This document shows positions 11,151 through 23,596 of a stretch of 64,000 bases of DNA, piece by piece. Position numbers and translations under genes: made by a program. A model generated the notes under the pieces. It ran no database searches. It had not been told where the DNA came from and saw nothing but the letters and a program-made list of their open reading frames with translations. Location of the stretch: the NCBI GenBank assembly GCA_039707465.1, contig CM077644.1:78080875-78144874 (forward strand), read 5' to 3'. Every line of letters begins with the position of its first letter. Position 1 is the stretch's first letter. This stretch comes from Rhabdophis nuchalis. Lineage: Eukaryota; Chordata; Lepidosauria; Squamata; Natricidae.

Positions 11151-12228
11151 CCTGTAGGAGAAACCGGTCCTTGGCAAAAAGAAAGACCACAATTCCCAGC
11201 AGGCATCACGAAGCAGAGAAATAAGGCGGTGAAGTCTGTCTCAAGGCAATCTCTTTCCTCAGAATGTGTTCAGCGAAACAGTTCCCCCCCCCCCACTTGA
11301 GAAGATATGGCATTCATTTCCCTTTTAAAGTGCATTGTCTTAAATGAAACAAAGTAAAAGATGCGGTTTGCTGAAAACCTGAAAGGTCAACAATACAAGG
11401 CTTGGGTTTATACAACACACTAATGCACAACTGATTGAATTAACCCAATTATATGGGTTTGAGCAATCCTCTGAACCTAAAAGGAACAGTAACGGCTATA
11501 TCTAAATTACAACCCTCAGTCACAAACGAACCACTTATATTTTAGTTTAAGGTGTGGGTTCTGCTCAGTTCGTTTAACAATATACTTAAGGCAGCATTAC
11601 ACATGATTTTGCTATGGGTGTATACAATACATCTTCTGCACTCAGAGCTGTAAATACAGATATTACCAATTTTTCAGAATGTACTTCTTTATACAGAACA
11701 AGCAGGGAAGAAAAGTGTTCTTTTCTCTAGCTCTGTACGCTGGCTTTTCTGTTTTTTGACGTGTGTAAAACTAACATGATGAAACTGCAAGTTTGTCATA
11801 CAATTGTAAATGTGCGTAGGATTTCACTGTAGTTAATAGCTTCATATTATTAAATTATGCTGTGTGCTGACAAACAGGACAGTTGTAGTGCCTCACATTC
11901 TTTCAGTACATTTTTGTCGCCAGAAGATCTTAGACCTGCAACCATTTTGAAGTTCCATAATATACTTAGTGACGTGGATTAAAAAATATACAGGACCTCT
12001 CAACATAGAACAAAATTGTTTATTTTATCTCTTTTAAATTGCAATTTGAGAATAACAAATAATCCTTTATGTGTTTCACAGTTTTCAACTATGTTGCCTT
12101 CTATAAGATAAACAGCTCCCACAGAAATTCAGAGCCACTCATTTTGCAAGGGAGCTCAAACTATGCAAAGCATACATTTGTTCAGCTTAAACTGCCAGGC
12201 TGTACTGTATTCTGAATTCACCACAGGC
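11151..12228. other. Unique non-coding sequence 5' of SERBP1
   Basis: AT-rich flank beyond the CpG island. I recognise no gene, RNA or repeat in it. It could hold distal regulatory sequence, but nothing specific is visible. Confidence 0.6.
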
Positions 12229-12400
12229 TCATTAGAGAGCCAGTTCGGTGTAATGGTTAAGCCATCTGATTAGAAACTGGGAGATCGTGAGTTCTAATCC
12301 TGCCAAAAACCCACCTAATTGTAGAAATACTTGTGTTGAGAAGACTTTGAATACACCACTGAACCCTAAATTTAGAAAAATCCAAAGTCAGCTCGCCTTA
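12229..12400 (+). mobile_element. Old tRNA-derived SINE
   Basis: The head AGAGAGCCAGTTCGGTGTAA and TGGTTAAGCCATCTGATTAG carries a recognisable A-box. GAGTTCTAATCCTGCC follows as a degenerate B-box (GGTTCGAATCC type). The body decays after about 12330. It is related in reverse to the SINE at 15524-15770. Confidence 0.65.
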
Positions 12401-13795
12401 GCTACATGTTGGGTATGAGAGGAAGGTGGCATCTTGTAAGAACAGTTAGCCAACTACAGTATCCTCAAACCAAAAATACGGAGATTTGTAGATGTGTCCA
12501 TAATGTGCAGAAATGTCTTGGACAATATCAAATAAACCATAGCATACCATTAATGCATTTTGTCAAACAACTAGAACTGCAATTGATAAATTCTTAAAAG
12601 TTGGGTTCTGCACAAGCTTCGTTTAGAATGCATGCCAAAACACTAATCTAAATGCACTATAGGGAATGAGGGATGAGAAACTGTGTTTATGAGTCTAACA
12701 GACAAATGATCTCAAGCAAAACTGGAAACAACAATATGTAAAAATAGAAAATGTGCCCCAAAGATGGATAATCTTGGGTTTTCAAATGTTTTTGATTATA
12801 ACCTCCATCTGTCCAAGCCGCACACAAATCAGAAGGTATTTTGGAAATGATAATCCAAAATGTGTAGATGATATAAATTACCGGATCTTGCTTTAGACTG
12901 TGTTGGCTAACAAAAAGCAGAGCTGCATAGCTGTGCTAGAATGCTCTCACTTAGTCTCTGAGCTAGAAGAGTTTGCTGGTGCACATTGTGGTGCCATTAC
13001 TACTGAGCCCTATTCTGCCACAATAGCAAGGTTGGTGAGAGAGGCTGGTGTTCTGTTTTCATTTGGGACAAAAGAAAGAAGGTGATTAATGGATTCCCAG
13101 GTTTCATTCCTTTCCCCATCTATGAATGGGGAAAAACAACCGCCAATTGATCTCCTTAACATCTACTGGTGCATAGCAACCTAAAGAAAAGCATTGAAAA
13201 GAGACAAATTCAAGTCCCTGGATGCATCCTCAACTACAGCATCTACAAAGGAACCAAGTTTCTCTCCCTGCAAAACTGTCTTGGAGGAAGAAGGAAAACA
13301 CAAGTGTAGTTCAGAGCAGCTAAAGACAATTTTAAGGTGCTTTGGTTTTGGACTGGAGATGAGATGACAACAATGTTGTGAGCACGTGTCGCATTAAATG
13401 ATTACTGGTGCATGGTGCAATTGGAGGGACATGAAAGTGAATCCAAGTATTTTTCCATTAATACAGATACTTAATACAGCTATTACTCTTCAAGTAGAAA
13501 TATGTCATCTGACAGAAAAGGATTGCCACTTTATTATAGATTATTTTTCCATTAACTTACCAACAAATTTGTTCTCATATTGGGACATTTTCTGGGTATG
13601 TATGATGGGAGTTAAAAGAAGAATGAAAGTAAACTGTATTAAAAATATTTATAACATGGCACAGCTATTGGATATCAACTGTAATGATAATATTTCCTCT
13701 GATTACCTTGCTTAAATAACAGGTTCATTTAGCAGCTATCTCGTTTAGTTACTGTTCATGGCAGCGATAAAAAAATATATTTGGAGCAATCCTTA
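12401..13795. other. Unannotated intergenic sequence
   Basis: No homology-supported gene. The 105-codon frame at 13398 and the 61-codon frame at 12900 show no family features. No repeat recognised. Confidence 0.55.
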
Positions 13796-13920
13796 CATTT
13801 ATGAACTTTGCAGATCAGTAAAGCAAAGTAAAGGTCATAAGCACACAGTTTCACTTAGCAACCATTTCAGTTAATGACCAAGTTGGTGGTCTCAATTATG
13901 GTTGCTAAACAGGACTTCCG
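13796..13920. mobile_element. Tigger/pogo-like MITE fragment
   Basis: Contains AAGTAAAGGTCATAAGCA, TTTCACTTAGCAACCATTTC and GGTTGCTAAACAGGACTTCCG, internal and end sequence of the window's main Tigger-like family. The termini are degraded. Confidence 0.5.
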
Positions 13921-14961
13921 TATTGAGGAATTATGTTTTTATTGTATAATTTTAATTGGATTTTAATCTATATTTTTTAACAAGTATCTTTTTAAAAAAA
14001 TATTTTTTTTAATTTTAAAAACTTACAACTTAAAAACTTGATTATTTTTGCTTCTTAACTATAATTTAGTTCATATGTAAGCTTACATTTTTGTTATTGC
14101 ATGATTGTCATAAAAACTAAATATAGACAATTCACTAGTTGAATACTTAGATTCCTCTACTAAGCCTTACAAAATAATGATATGATTTCATTATAGCTTT
14201 TTGTGACACTATTAATACAGTTTAGATGAGATAATGTTTCTGTTTTTCTACTATGCAATCTAAGTATTAGTATTGTTATATTTACAACTGATGGTTTATT
14301 GTCCTATTGCCGTATGCTACTCTATATACTCACGTTAATTGGAATTTAGACTCTGCTCTTTAGTATTACTGTAGAAAAGTGGAAGGCAAAATCTGTCACT
14401 GCTGGGTTTTATTTCTCTTTAATTTTCAAGTACTGATTTTCTCCACTTTTATGCAGATGTTTAGCCAATTTTATTTTACAACAGCTAGCAATTTGCTTTA
14501 CAGTTTTTTGTAGCATGGACCATCAGGTTTACAAGCTGTATAAAATTTTTGCTACTCTTCCTGTCACATTAACCTTCTCATTAATTACCTCTTTTTCCAG
14601 TAGCTTTGCATGCTCTTTATCTGTTTTGGGATGCTTCCAGACAAGGTTTTTATTGTAGAGTCACAATGCTGTGTTCATGAAGTGCTTTAAGAAAGTTACC
14701 AAAGGCGCTATGATTTATTTGTAACTAGTCTATACCATATCTCCACATTTCTATCTTTACTATCCATTAAACATACCATAATAATAAAAAAGCAGAACAA
14801 TGCAATTTTTTAAGCATGTGGGTAAAGGAAATGTGAGACTGAGTCACTATGAAAGGAATTGTTTCTGGAGAGATATCTTCTAGAGGTAGTTATGTTACTC
14901 TGCTGTAGCACAAAGCATGAAGGCATTTCTGGCAACATAAAAAACCAAAAATCATTGACGT
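13921..14961. other. Unannotated AT-rich intergenic sequence
   Basis: No gene or recognised repeat; many short A/T runs. Confidence 0.55.
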
Positions 14962-14969
14962 ATACATAT

Positions 14970-15235
14970 CAGAGGTGGTATTGAGCCAGTTCTGATCAGT
15001 TCTGGAGAACCGGTAGCGGAAATTTTGAGTAGTTCGGAGAACCGGCAAATAGGCTGACCCCACCCCTGCTGCCTCCCAGCTGATCTTCTTTTGTTCCCCT
15101 GAACAGGAGAATGGAGCTGGAAAGCAGGTTAGTGGGGTGGGGAGGGAATGGGGATTTTACAGTAACCTTCCCTTGCCACACCCACAAAACCACACCCACA
15201 GAACGGGTAGTAAAAATTTTTGAATCCCACCACTG
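14970..15235. mobile_element. hAT-like MITE (CAGAGGTGG family)
   Basis: A 266-bp element with ends CAGAGGTGGTATT and ATCCCACCACTG and perfect 8-bp flanking duplication ATACATAT (14962-14969 and 15236-15243). Internal blocks GGAGAACCGGTAGCGGAAA and GAACGGGTAGTAAAAATTT recur in other members. It has no coding capacity, so it must have been moved by a hAT transposase in trans. Confidence 0.9.
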
Positions 15236-15523
15236 ATACATATGCATGACTTAGAAGTACCGTGTGAATGCCCTGGTCTTATCTAGTCAAATTTATATTC
15301 TACAGGGTAAATTCTTTCCATTTTCCAAGGCTTTTCCGCCCTTAGAATAAAGTGAGATCCTATGGAATTCAGGAACCCCAGGCTCTGAGTAGGCAGATCT
15401 AGAATATAGCTATAAGAAACAGCAGAACAGAACTTCACTTTCTATCAATGTTAACCTTTTGAACTATAGAGAAGTTACTGCCTAAGAATGAGACCTGAAA
15501 AACCCAAGAGAACCTCAATTCAA

Positions 15524-15775
15524 TTTATTTTATTTTTTTATTTATAAGCCACCTTTATTATTTTCATAAGTAACTCAGGGTGGCAAACATATCCAAACAC
15601 CCTTCCTCTTCCAATTTACCCACAACAACCATCTTTTGAGGTGGGTTAGGCTAAAAGACAGGGACTGGCCCAAGGTCACCAGCTGGCTTTCATGGCTAAG
15701 GCGGGAATAGAACTCATGTTCTCCTGGTATTTAGTCTAGTGCCTTAACCACTAGACCAAACAACTCTTACACTCT
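15524..15775 (-). mobile_element. tRNA-derived SINE with LINE-like tail
   Basis: On the minus strand the head reads TGGTCTAGTGGTTAAGGCAC (A-box) and GAGTTCTATTCCCGCC (B-box-like). A body follows with CACCTCAAAAGATGG, then GTGGCTTATAAATA and an A/T tail. This tRNA-head architecture is a SINE and not a functional tRNA, because the cloverleaf is not complete. Confidence 0.7.
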
Positions 15776-15973
15776 CACCAAACTATGGCTGTTCAATATT
15801 TATATAGTAGCTACATCTGAGCTACACAAATCTGAATGACCACCAGAGGAGAGCCAAAAGATACAAAACTCTCTGCTGTCTTCAGGGGGGTTCATTACTT
15901 TGATTGGTAAACTTCTGTCACAAAATTAGAAAGGAACATGGATCAAACTAAAAAAGACAGGTATCATCCCAAC

Positions 15974-16195
15974 CAGTAATGGGTTCTTACCAGTTTGGAC
16001 CAGTTTGGCCGAACCAATAGTGGTTTGGTGGCCTGGGTCACTGGAACCAGCAGCGACCCAGGCCTGCCACGCCCCGAACCAGTTCCCCGGCGGGGCCTTC
16101 AGCTGCCATCTTGTTTTTCAGTTTTACGCATGCGCAGAACAATTTTAATTGCACACGAGCAAAGCGGCAGTAGTGCCTGCCAGAACCAACCCCTG
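15974..16195. mobile_element. hAT-like MITE
   Basis: Termini CAGTAATGGGTTCTTACC and GAACCAACCCCTG, with imperfect 8-bp flanks ATCCCAAC and ATCTCAAA. A GC-rich interior includes TTTACGCATGCGCAGAAC. Confidence 0.7.
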
Positions 16196-16311
16196 ATCTC
16201 AAAATATAATTAATATTGCTGGAGACTTGGAAGAATGACAGAAATACAACCACCGATCACTAAAGGTGCCTTCGATTGTGTCTATTAACTGCCCAACTCT
16301 TTTCTGCAATA

Positions 16312-16693
16312 CAGATAGTCCCTCACTTACAACCACAATCGAGCTCAAAATTTCTGTTGCTAAGCAAGACTAAGTGAGTTTTGCCCCATTTTATGACCTT
16401 TGTTGCCGCAGTTTTTAGGTGAATCACTGCTGTTATTAAGTTAGCAACATGGTTGTTAAGTGATTCTGGCTTTGCTGACTTTGCTTGACAGCCGTTTGCA
16501 AAAGGTGATCACATGAGACCCGAGTCACTGCAATCGTCATAAATATGAGTCAGTTGCTGAGCATCTGAATTTTGATCGTGTGACCCTGGGGATGCTACAA
16601 TGGCTGTAAGTGTGAAAAATGGTCCCTTTTTTTTAGTGCAGTTGTAACTTTGAATAGTCACTAAAGGAACTGTTGTAAGTTGAGGACTACCTG
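16312..16693. mobile_element. Tigger/pogo-like MITE
   Basis: A 382-bp element flanked by TA on both sides, with ends CAGATAGTCCCTCACTTACAA and TTGTAAGTTGAGGACTACCTG. The interior includes AAGTGAGTTTTGCCCCATTTT and GGTGATCACATGA blocks. The CAG...CTG ends with a TA duplication fit the pogo/Tigger branch of Tc1/mariner. The element is non-coding. Confidence 0.85.
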
Positions 16694-16704
16694 TATAACC
16701 TCGA

Positions 16705-19700
16705 GGATGGATTGATCAATCCTGAGAGGTGGGCGAAGCGCAGGCTCAGGGGGTTCCTGTGTAAATTTCTAATTTGACTTTTAGGGGGTCCCAGGAAGGG
16801 GGGGAGGGAGAGTCAGATGGGGGAACGCCAAGAGAGAAGGCCGGCAGAAAGCGGAAGTAGAGAGACGGAGGAGGGTGAAGGGGGGGTCGTTTCCACTGAG
16901 GTATTTGCTATCAATACGGTCTTGGGGAGGGGCAGGGGCGGTGGGAGAAGGGATGGACACTATCAGTTGGAGGATCGTGGCCGATGGTTACAGGTGGTCC
17001 AACTCCCCTTGTCCCCATCGCAGACTAAGTGGGCAAGAACCACAGACCCGGGGCCCTAGGCTGATGCTATGCAACGCCAGGTCCGTGGTACAAAAAGCCC
17101 CCCTCATACATGACCTTGTGTCAGAGGGGGACCCGGACCTGGTAGGCATTACGGAAACCTGGTTGGGCCACGAGGGAGGACATCCCCTCGTAGAAATGTG
17201 CCCACCAGGATACTGAGCCTTCCATCAGCCTAGGGCCCTAGGGAGGGGTGGGGGAGTGGTGATTATGGTTAGGGAAGGTCTTGAGCCAAAGGAGACCACA
17301 ATCCCTCAGACGACCGGGTGCGAGTCCCTCCTTGTGAAGTGGGGCCTAGGGAGGCAGTTGGGCGTGTTAGTTGTATACCTGGCTCCTCGCTATGCAACAA
17401 CAGCCCTGCCCGAGCTCCTAGAGGTGATAGCCGAGGCGGCAGTTGAGACCCCCAGACTTTTAGTCATGGGGGACTTTAACCTGCCGTCGGCAGGCGAAAC
17501 CTCTGGTGCAGCTCGGGAGTTCATGGCTTCCATGACAGCCATGGACCTGACCCAGGTAGTTTTAGGCCCTACTCACGAGGGCGGACACACCCTGGATCTC
17601 ATCTTTGTCTCGGGACAGTGGAGTAGTGATCTGGGAATAGGGGATTTAGTCATCACACCCCTGTCATGGACAGATCACGCTCTCCTTCAGCTCGACTTTC
17701 CGATCGCTACACCTCATTGCGGGGAGGCGGAACCGGACATTCCTATATGGTTCCACCCCAGGCTCCTGATGGACCCGTTAAGGTTCCAAAGGGAGCTTGG
17801 GCCAATTCCTGTGGACTTGCCCCGCGACTCGGCTGAGGACCTAGTGGCCGCATGGTTAAGTGCGGCCGCAGGGGCCTTGGACCGAGTCGCGCCCTTGCGG
17901 CCTCTCTTGCGGCGATGAACCACCTGGGCCCCTTGGTTTACCGAGGGGCTCAGGGAGATGAAGCGCCACAAGAGACGCCTAGAGAGCAGATGGAGATCAT
18001 CTCACTCCGAAGCTGACCGAACACTAGTGAGAGACCACATTAGGACTTACTTAGTGGCGATAAGAGTGGCCAAACGTGAGTATTGTGCCACTCTTATTGC
18101 ATCCGCAGATAACCGCCCTGCCGCCCTGTTTGGGGTGACCCACTCCCTCCTTCAACAGAGGCCGCGGGAAGCCCCTTTACAGGGTCGAGCAGAGGAATTT
18201 GGGATTTATCTACAGGAGAAAATCACTCGGATTCGGAGCGAGTTACTCTCCATCGACAGTGGCCCAGTCGAGCGTGCCGAGGCTGTTCTTGTGACACCAT
18301 CATGGGAGGAGTTTGATTTTGTTACTACTGAGGATATGGACAAGTTGTCAAAGAGACTTAGGGCCACCACATGTTTATTGGACCCGTGTCCCTCCTGGCT
18401 TGTACTGGCATCCTGGGAGACGACACGAGGCTGGCTCCAGGGCATTGTCAACGCATCTTTGAGTGAGGGGTCCTTGCCTGCCGTCTTGAAAGAGGCGGTA
18501 GTAAGGCCCCTCCTCAAGAAGCCGTCCCTGGATCCAGCATTATTAGAGAACTATCGTCCCGTCTCCAACCTTCACTTTTTAGTGAAGGTTGTTGAGAGTG
18601 TGGTGGCTCAACAGTTTCCGTGACACTTGGAGGAAGTTGATTATCTAGACCCGCGCCAGTCCGGCTTCCGATCCGGGCACAGCACCGAGATGGCATTGGT
18701 CGCGTTGGTTGATGATCTCTGGAGGGCACGGAATAGAGGATTTTCCTCTATCCTAGTCCTATTAGACCTCTCAGCGGCTTTTGATACCATCGACCATGGT
18801 ATCCTATTGCGCCAACTGGGGGGGTTGGGGCTGGGAGGCACCGTTTTGCGGTGGTTCTCGTTCTACCTCTCTGGTCGGTCGCAATATGTGTTGGCAGGGG
18901 GCAGAGGTCGACTTCGAGGCCCCTCATATGTGGGGTACCTCAGGGGTCGGTCCTCTCGCCCCTACTGTTCAACACATATATGAAGCCACTGGGTGAGATC
19001 ATCCGTGGTTTTGGGGTGGGATATCATCTGTACGCTGATGATACTCAGTTGTACATATCCACCCCAGACCACCCCAACGATGCCGTCGAGGTTATGTCCC
19101 GGTGTTTGGAGGCCGTACGGATCTGGATGGGTAGTAACAAACTCAGGCTCAACCCGTCCAAGACTGAGTGGCTGTGGCTTCCGGCACCCCGTTTCAGCCA
19201 GATTATTCCAACTCTGGCCATTGGGGGCGAAACACCGGCCCCTGTCGAGAGGGCACGCGAGCTGCACTGGCTTCCTGTGGTCTTTCGGGTGCGCTTCAAG
19301 GTCCTAACGACCATCTTTAAAGTGCTCCATGGCTCGGGGCCTAGTTATATGCGAGACCGCCTCCTGCCCCATACATCCCTTGGACCGATACGCTCCCACA
19401 GAGAGGGCCTCCTCAGGGTGCCGTCGGCCGGGCAATGCCGACTGGCGACACCCAGGGGGAGAGCCTTCTCTGTGGCAGGACCAGCCCTTTGGAACGACTT
19501 GCCCCCTGAACTCCGTACCATTTCTGACCTCCGCCTCTTCCGCAAGTGTCTGAAGACACATCTATTCCAACTAGCCGGCCTTGCGCAGCCTCCAATACCG
19601 CCTCCAATACCGACTCTTAAATAGTTTTAAAATGGGGATTTTAATTCGGTTTTAGCACAGGCCCTTAGTGGAATAAGTTTTTTAAAAAGAAATAGTTTTA

Positions 19701-19791
19701 TATGTTTTGTATGTTTTAATTTTCCTGTGCGCCGTCCTGAGTCCATTTGGAGAAGGGCGGGGTATAAATTCAATAAATAAATAAATAAATA
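16705..19791 (+). pseudogene. Decayed L2-clade LINE (endonuclease/RT pseudogene)
   Basis: Aligns by eye with the intact L2 LINE at 53.2 kb from its N-terminal region through the 3' UTR and an (AAAT)n tail at 19768-19791. Endonuclease blocks (LMLCNARSVV, GITETWLGHEGG, MGDFNLPS, WTDHALL) and RT blocks (DLSAAFDTIDH, GVPQGSVLSPLLF, YADDTQLY) are all present. The frame is broken by TGA at 17214-17216, 17916-17918 and 18621-18623, each opposite an Arg CGN codon in the intact copy. A 1-nt deletion lies near 18895. An in-frame loss of about 291 nt at about 19255 removes about 97 residues between RT and the C-terminal domain. It is truncated at the 5' end and abuts the MITE at 16312. It is inactive. 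Confidence 0.92.
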
Positions 19792-21140
19792 ACCCTTGCC
19801 TCTTGTCTGGGGGAAAGATCAAGACTGTAAAGCTGGTAGCTGAAGGAGGACTTTAGTCTTCCTCCTCTCTACCATATAAATCTGGTATGGCAATTGTGAT
19901 GGTTGTCGTCCCCCCCCTCAGTTAGTGATGTTGGGCAAAGCTGGCATTTCAGCAAGTTCACAGTGAATGCCAGCCCTTGCTTTGCCATCACATAGTTCTA
20001 CTAATTATATTTAATTTACTGGGAAGCTTCAGCCACTTTCTGGATTAAAAGAAAACACTGGACTCAAACATTCCAGCCTTGCAACCACATGTAATGTGAT
20101 CTGAAATTTGTAGGGAAAATGAAAGAAATAAAGAGGGGCCTTATTTTTAAATTCAACCCTTTCCAGGGCTAGGAAGAAATCAGAAAAAGAAATGGGAGAC
20201 TTGCCAGCTTTGTAATCCAACCCTGACAATTGGAATTGGCTGCAGCAAGGAAAAAAAACACAGCTTCTATTTAGATCTGTGTTTTCTAACTTTTCCTGAT
20301 CCATCCACTTGTTTGTCTAAAAATGTTCCATATTTTTAATGTGCCTTGGAGCTCAGGGAGTTACTTGTGACTGAGATCAGATGCTGCTGGCATAACCCCA
20401 AGTATTCACTTGATTCATGGAGAGGTAACCAACAGCCTCAGAGCCAAATGCATCTTGCTCCCTAAGTTCCAGTCCTTTGCACAGAATCAGTGCATATCCA
20501 GGTAGTCATCAACCTATAGGTCAACCTTCTCTGTCAACTTCCCTTTTTCTGCTCCGGCTTTTCAAAATTTTGCATCCACATTTTAATTTAATATGCTTTT
20601 GTATTACTTTCCTTTATTAACATATATTATAATACCAAATTAAGCCATCCGATGTAAATCATATTCACAGTATGAGTATGAAAAATGTGGATGGACTTGA
20701 ACCCATTTGTAGGTGACATTGATGTAGGGAGCATCTGGATGAACAGTTGGGTTTTCACGAGCGTCAAGAAAGACATCATAAGTAGATATCTCCCAATATC
20801 AGAGAGGAGAATGTCCCAGGGTTAGTGTTGCACAGAGGACACACTTGCAAATGACTACAGCATGAAGATCTGAAAATCATAGCACAAGCATCAAGAACAC
20901 CTCTGATGGTTTTATAGCACTCCGGTTTATATTATGAAAGGGAGCATTCCCAAAGGAAAAATCTGAACCTATCTTGAAGCATAATAGGAAGTACAATAGG
21001 CTGTAGTTCAAAATCTTTAGAAGTTACCAGTTGGAAAAGATGATACAGAACATGGTGAATTGGTCAGCAGGGAAATTCTTTTGCATATTAGAGTTAATAT
21101 GAAATTGTAATGAGATTTGTGGGTAATACAAGCTTAAGAA
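19792..21140. other. Unannotated intergenic sequence
   Basis: I see no gene or clear repeat here. Frames are short and without family features. Confidence 0.5.
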
Positions 21141-21143
21141 CTA

Positions 21144-21314
21144 TCGTGGCGCAGTGGTTAGAATGCAGTATTGCAGGCTACCTCTGCTGACTGCCGGCTG
21201 CCTACAATTTGCCTCCAAGGTCGGTAAAAATGAGAAACCAGACAGTTGTGAGCAATATGCTGCCTCTGTAAATCGCTTAGAGAGGTATGTAAGTCTAATT
21301 GCTATTGCTATTAC
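21144..21314 (+). mobile_element. Squamate tRNA-derived SINE with CR1-type tail
   Basis: The head CGTGGCGCAGTGGTTAGAAT is a tRNA-like A-box region. GCCTCCAAGGTCGG and GAGCAATATGCTGCCTCTG follow, then AATCGCTTAGAGAGG and the GCTATTGCTATT end shared with the CR1-like tail at 3098. A second copy lies inverted at 31365-31860. Confidence 0.85.
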
Positions 21315-21315
21315 A

Positions 21316-21696
21316 CAGATCATCTTTGACTTATTGGCCCCAAAATTTATGTTGTTAAATGAGACATTTGTTAAGTGAGTCTTACCCCATTGTATGTCCT
21401 TCTTACCACAGTTTTTAAGTGAATCTTTGCAGTGGATAAGTTAGTAACCTGGTTGTTAAGCGAATCTGGATTCCCTATTGACTTTGCTTGTTGGAAGGTC
21501 GCAAAAGGTGATCACATGACCTTGGGACACAGCAACGGTCATAAGTATGAACCAGTTGCCAAACATCTGAATTTTGATCACATGATCGTAGGGATACTTC
21601 CAAGGTCGTATGTGAAAAATGGTCATGTGTTTTTTTCAGTGCCATTGTAACTTTGAACAGTTATTAAATGAACTGTTGTAAGTTGTGGACTACCTG
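21316..21696. mobile_element. Tigger/pogo-like MITE
   Basis: The left end is worn (CAGATCATCTTTGACTTATT) and the right end clear (GTTGTAAGTTGTGGACTACCTG followed by TA; first 20 bases read as family consensus). It inserted right at the SINE tail. Confidence 0.75.
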
Positions 21697-21734
21697 TAAT
21701 GGATTAATACCACCATTTGTGTAGTAATTCACAA

Positions 21735-21867
21735 CAGAGGTGGATTTCTGCCGGTTCGCCCCGGATCGGGGAACCGGCAGTGGCAGCGGTGGGAGACACC
21801 GCCCACCCACCTGGACATACGAATGCGCGAGTGAACTAGTAGTAAAATAAATTGAAACTCACCACTG
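21735..21867. mobile_element. Short hAT-like MITE
   Basis: A 133-bp element with ends CAGAGGTGGATTTCTGCC and AACTCACCACTG. The 8-bp duplication ATTCACAA is perfect on both sides (21727-21734 and 21868-21875). Confidence 0.9.
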
Positions 21868-21875
21868 ATTCACAA

Positions 21876-22565
21876 TGTGTATGTCTGGAGAACGTTAGCT
21901 TTGAGTTAAAGTTCATTTGCCACTTTATTTCACCAAAAGAAAGAAAACTTAAATGAGAAAAACTGACACGAACTAATATAAAGTAAAGTAAAAACAAGAA
22001 ACAAAAGGAAAAGTGTAAGAAAAGAAGATAAGTTGAAGAAAAATAAAAAAAGAAAGAAAAAAGATATAAAAAGTGGCTTCCAATATTCTTTTACATAAAT
22101 CCATTTTAACCTCTGTATCTAAAGCTACATTGCATTACTTTTCATTCTATAATCCATCTTGTCTAATCATCAAAGCTGTAACCTACAAGTTCTTTTTTTT
22201 TAAATTTACACAAAAAGTCTGCAAAAGGCTTCCAGTCACCAATAATTTTAGATTAAAAAGGAAGAAATGTCTAACAGCAGGCACCCGTCTGCTTTTACGT
22301 TGCTGTTGTGATTGGTTGATTGTGTTGTAATTTATATATATATATATATATATTAAGTGGGAAGAAAAGTAAACTTTATATAATGCTTGTCAATAATTAA
22401 TAAATAAAAGACAATGAAAATAATATCAGCAAAAAAAATATCCACTGAGAAAGAGAAATGAAATGTGTAGGAAATGACAGATGCATATATCACTCATTTT
22501 TTTCTTTTTTTCCCACCCCTATGCTTTAGCACTGCTGTTCTCGCTCTCATCTCTTTCAATCACAA
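21876..22565. other. A-rich intergenic sequence
   Basis: A-rich, with AAAG/AAGA runs at 21945-22070 and a (TA) run at about 22336-22353. No gene recognised. Confidence 0.55.
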
Positions 22566-22893
22566 GCAGTACTTGACTTACAGCCCTAATGTAACCTGGC
22601 ATTACAGTGATAAATAATGAGGGTCCTAAAGCAGTCACCCAGTGACTGGCCCAATTTTACCACCTTTGCACAGCAGTCATTAAGCGAACACCACGGTTGT
22701 TAAATGAACCCAGTGTTTGCTATAGGCATTTTTTGCCAAAATCTGAAACACTATTTTTTTTTTACAAAAACATAAATCACATGATTTATCTCAAGAGGGG
22801 GCAGCCATGGAAACTTTGAAAGTACTTTTGGAGGTGTCGGTCATAACATCGAATCGTTGCTAAGCGACTGGTTGTGAGTGGAGGTCTACTTGT
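22566..22893. mobile_element. Tigger/pogo-like MITE, diverged
   Basis: The left end CAGTACTTGACTTACAGCCC and the right GGTTGTGAGTGGAGGTCTAC are diverged family ends. The interior has TTAAGCGAACACCACGGTTG and GTCGGTCATAACATCG blocks. Confidence 0.6.
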
Positions 22894-23595
22894 GTAACAA
22901 ACAAAACCAGACTTCCAAAATCCAACCAGAGGGCGAAGCTTGTTTATTGCAAAAGCTACTCCGCACCAGAGTTTAACCATCAGTAGAAAACAGCATGTTT
23001 AAACAAACACAAATTTCGTAAGTAAGCAATTGTCAGTACCAAAATTCAATCTGATTACTTGACCTTTCGGATTAATTACATTTGTGACGCCCTGATATTT
23101 CTGGACTATTTGAGGAGTTCGGTTTTATCTATCCAGAGAAAATGGGGAGACCCATGAAATATTTCGGTTTGGGACATGTGCACGTCCCACCAAAGATGGC
23201 AACATGATTAGGATTGCAGCACCAAAATCTTTTTCCTTTCTTGGAGGTCTTCTTCCCCATTTGCTTTTTCCATCTAGGATCGCCTGACATTCTCATTTGG
23301 GGAGGAATGGGAATTTTACTCAGTTAAAATACACAATCAAAACCTTCTGCAACTCATGGCAATATTTCCATGCTTTTCTATTTTAATTAAATTCAGAGAT
23401 TTGTGGCTTTACCGAGCAGGAATACAGAATGCTGGGGTATGTGTGTGTGTGTGTGTGTGTTTACATATTTGTCCCTTGTCTTTTGTAATCTTTTCCCCTT
23501 GCTGAAGAGTTCCTACCTTTTTATCTAATAAATAACACAAAGCAGTTCAATATGTTCATATTTAAGAAACGTGCTTCGTGTGCGCGATGTAATAC
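22894..23595. other. Unannotated intergenic sequence with a GT run
   Basis: Includes a GT dinucleotide run at about 23438-23461. No gene recognised. Confidence 0.5.
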
Positions 23596-23596
23596 A

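Noticed and set aside
9740..11209. Many overlapping frames of 100-200 codons on both strands
   Set aside because: Produced by the GC-rich CpG island. Only the minus-strand frame with the SERBP1 N-terminus is supported.
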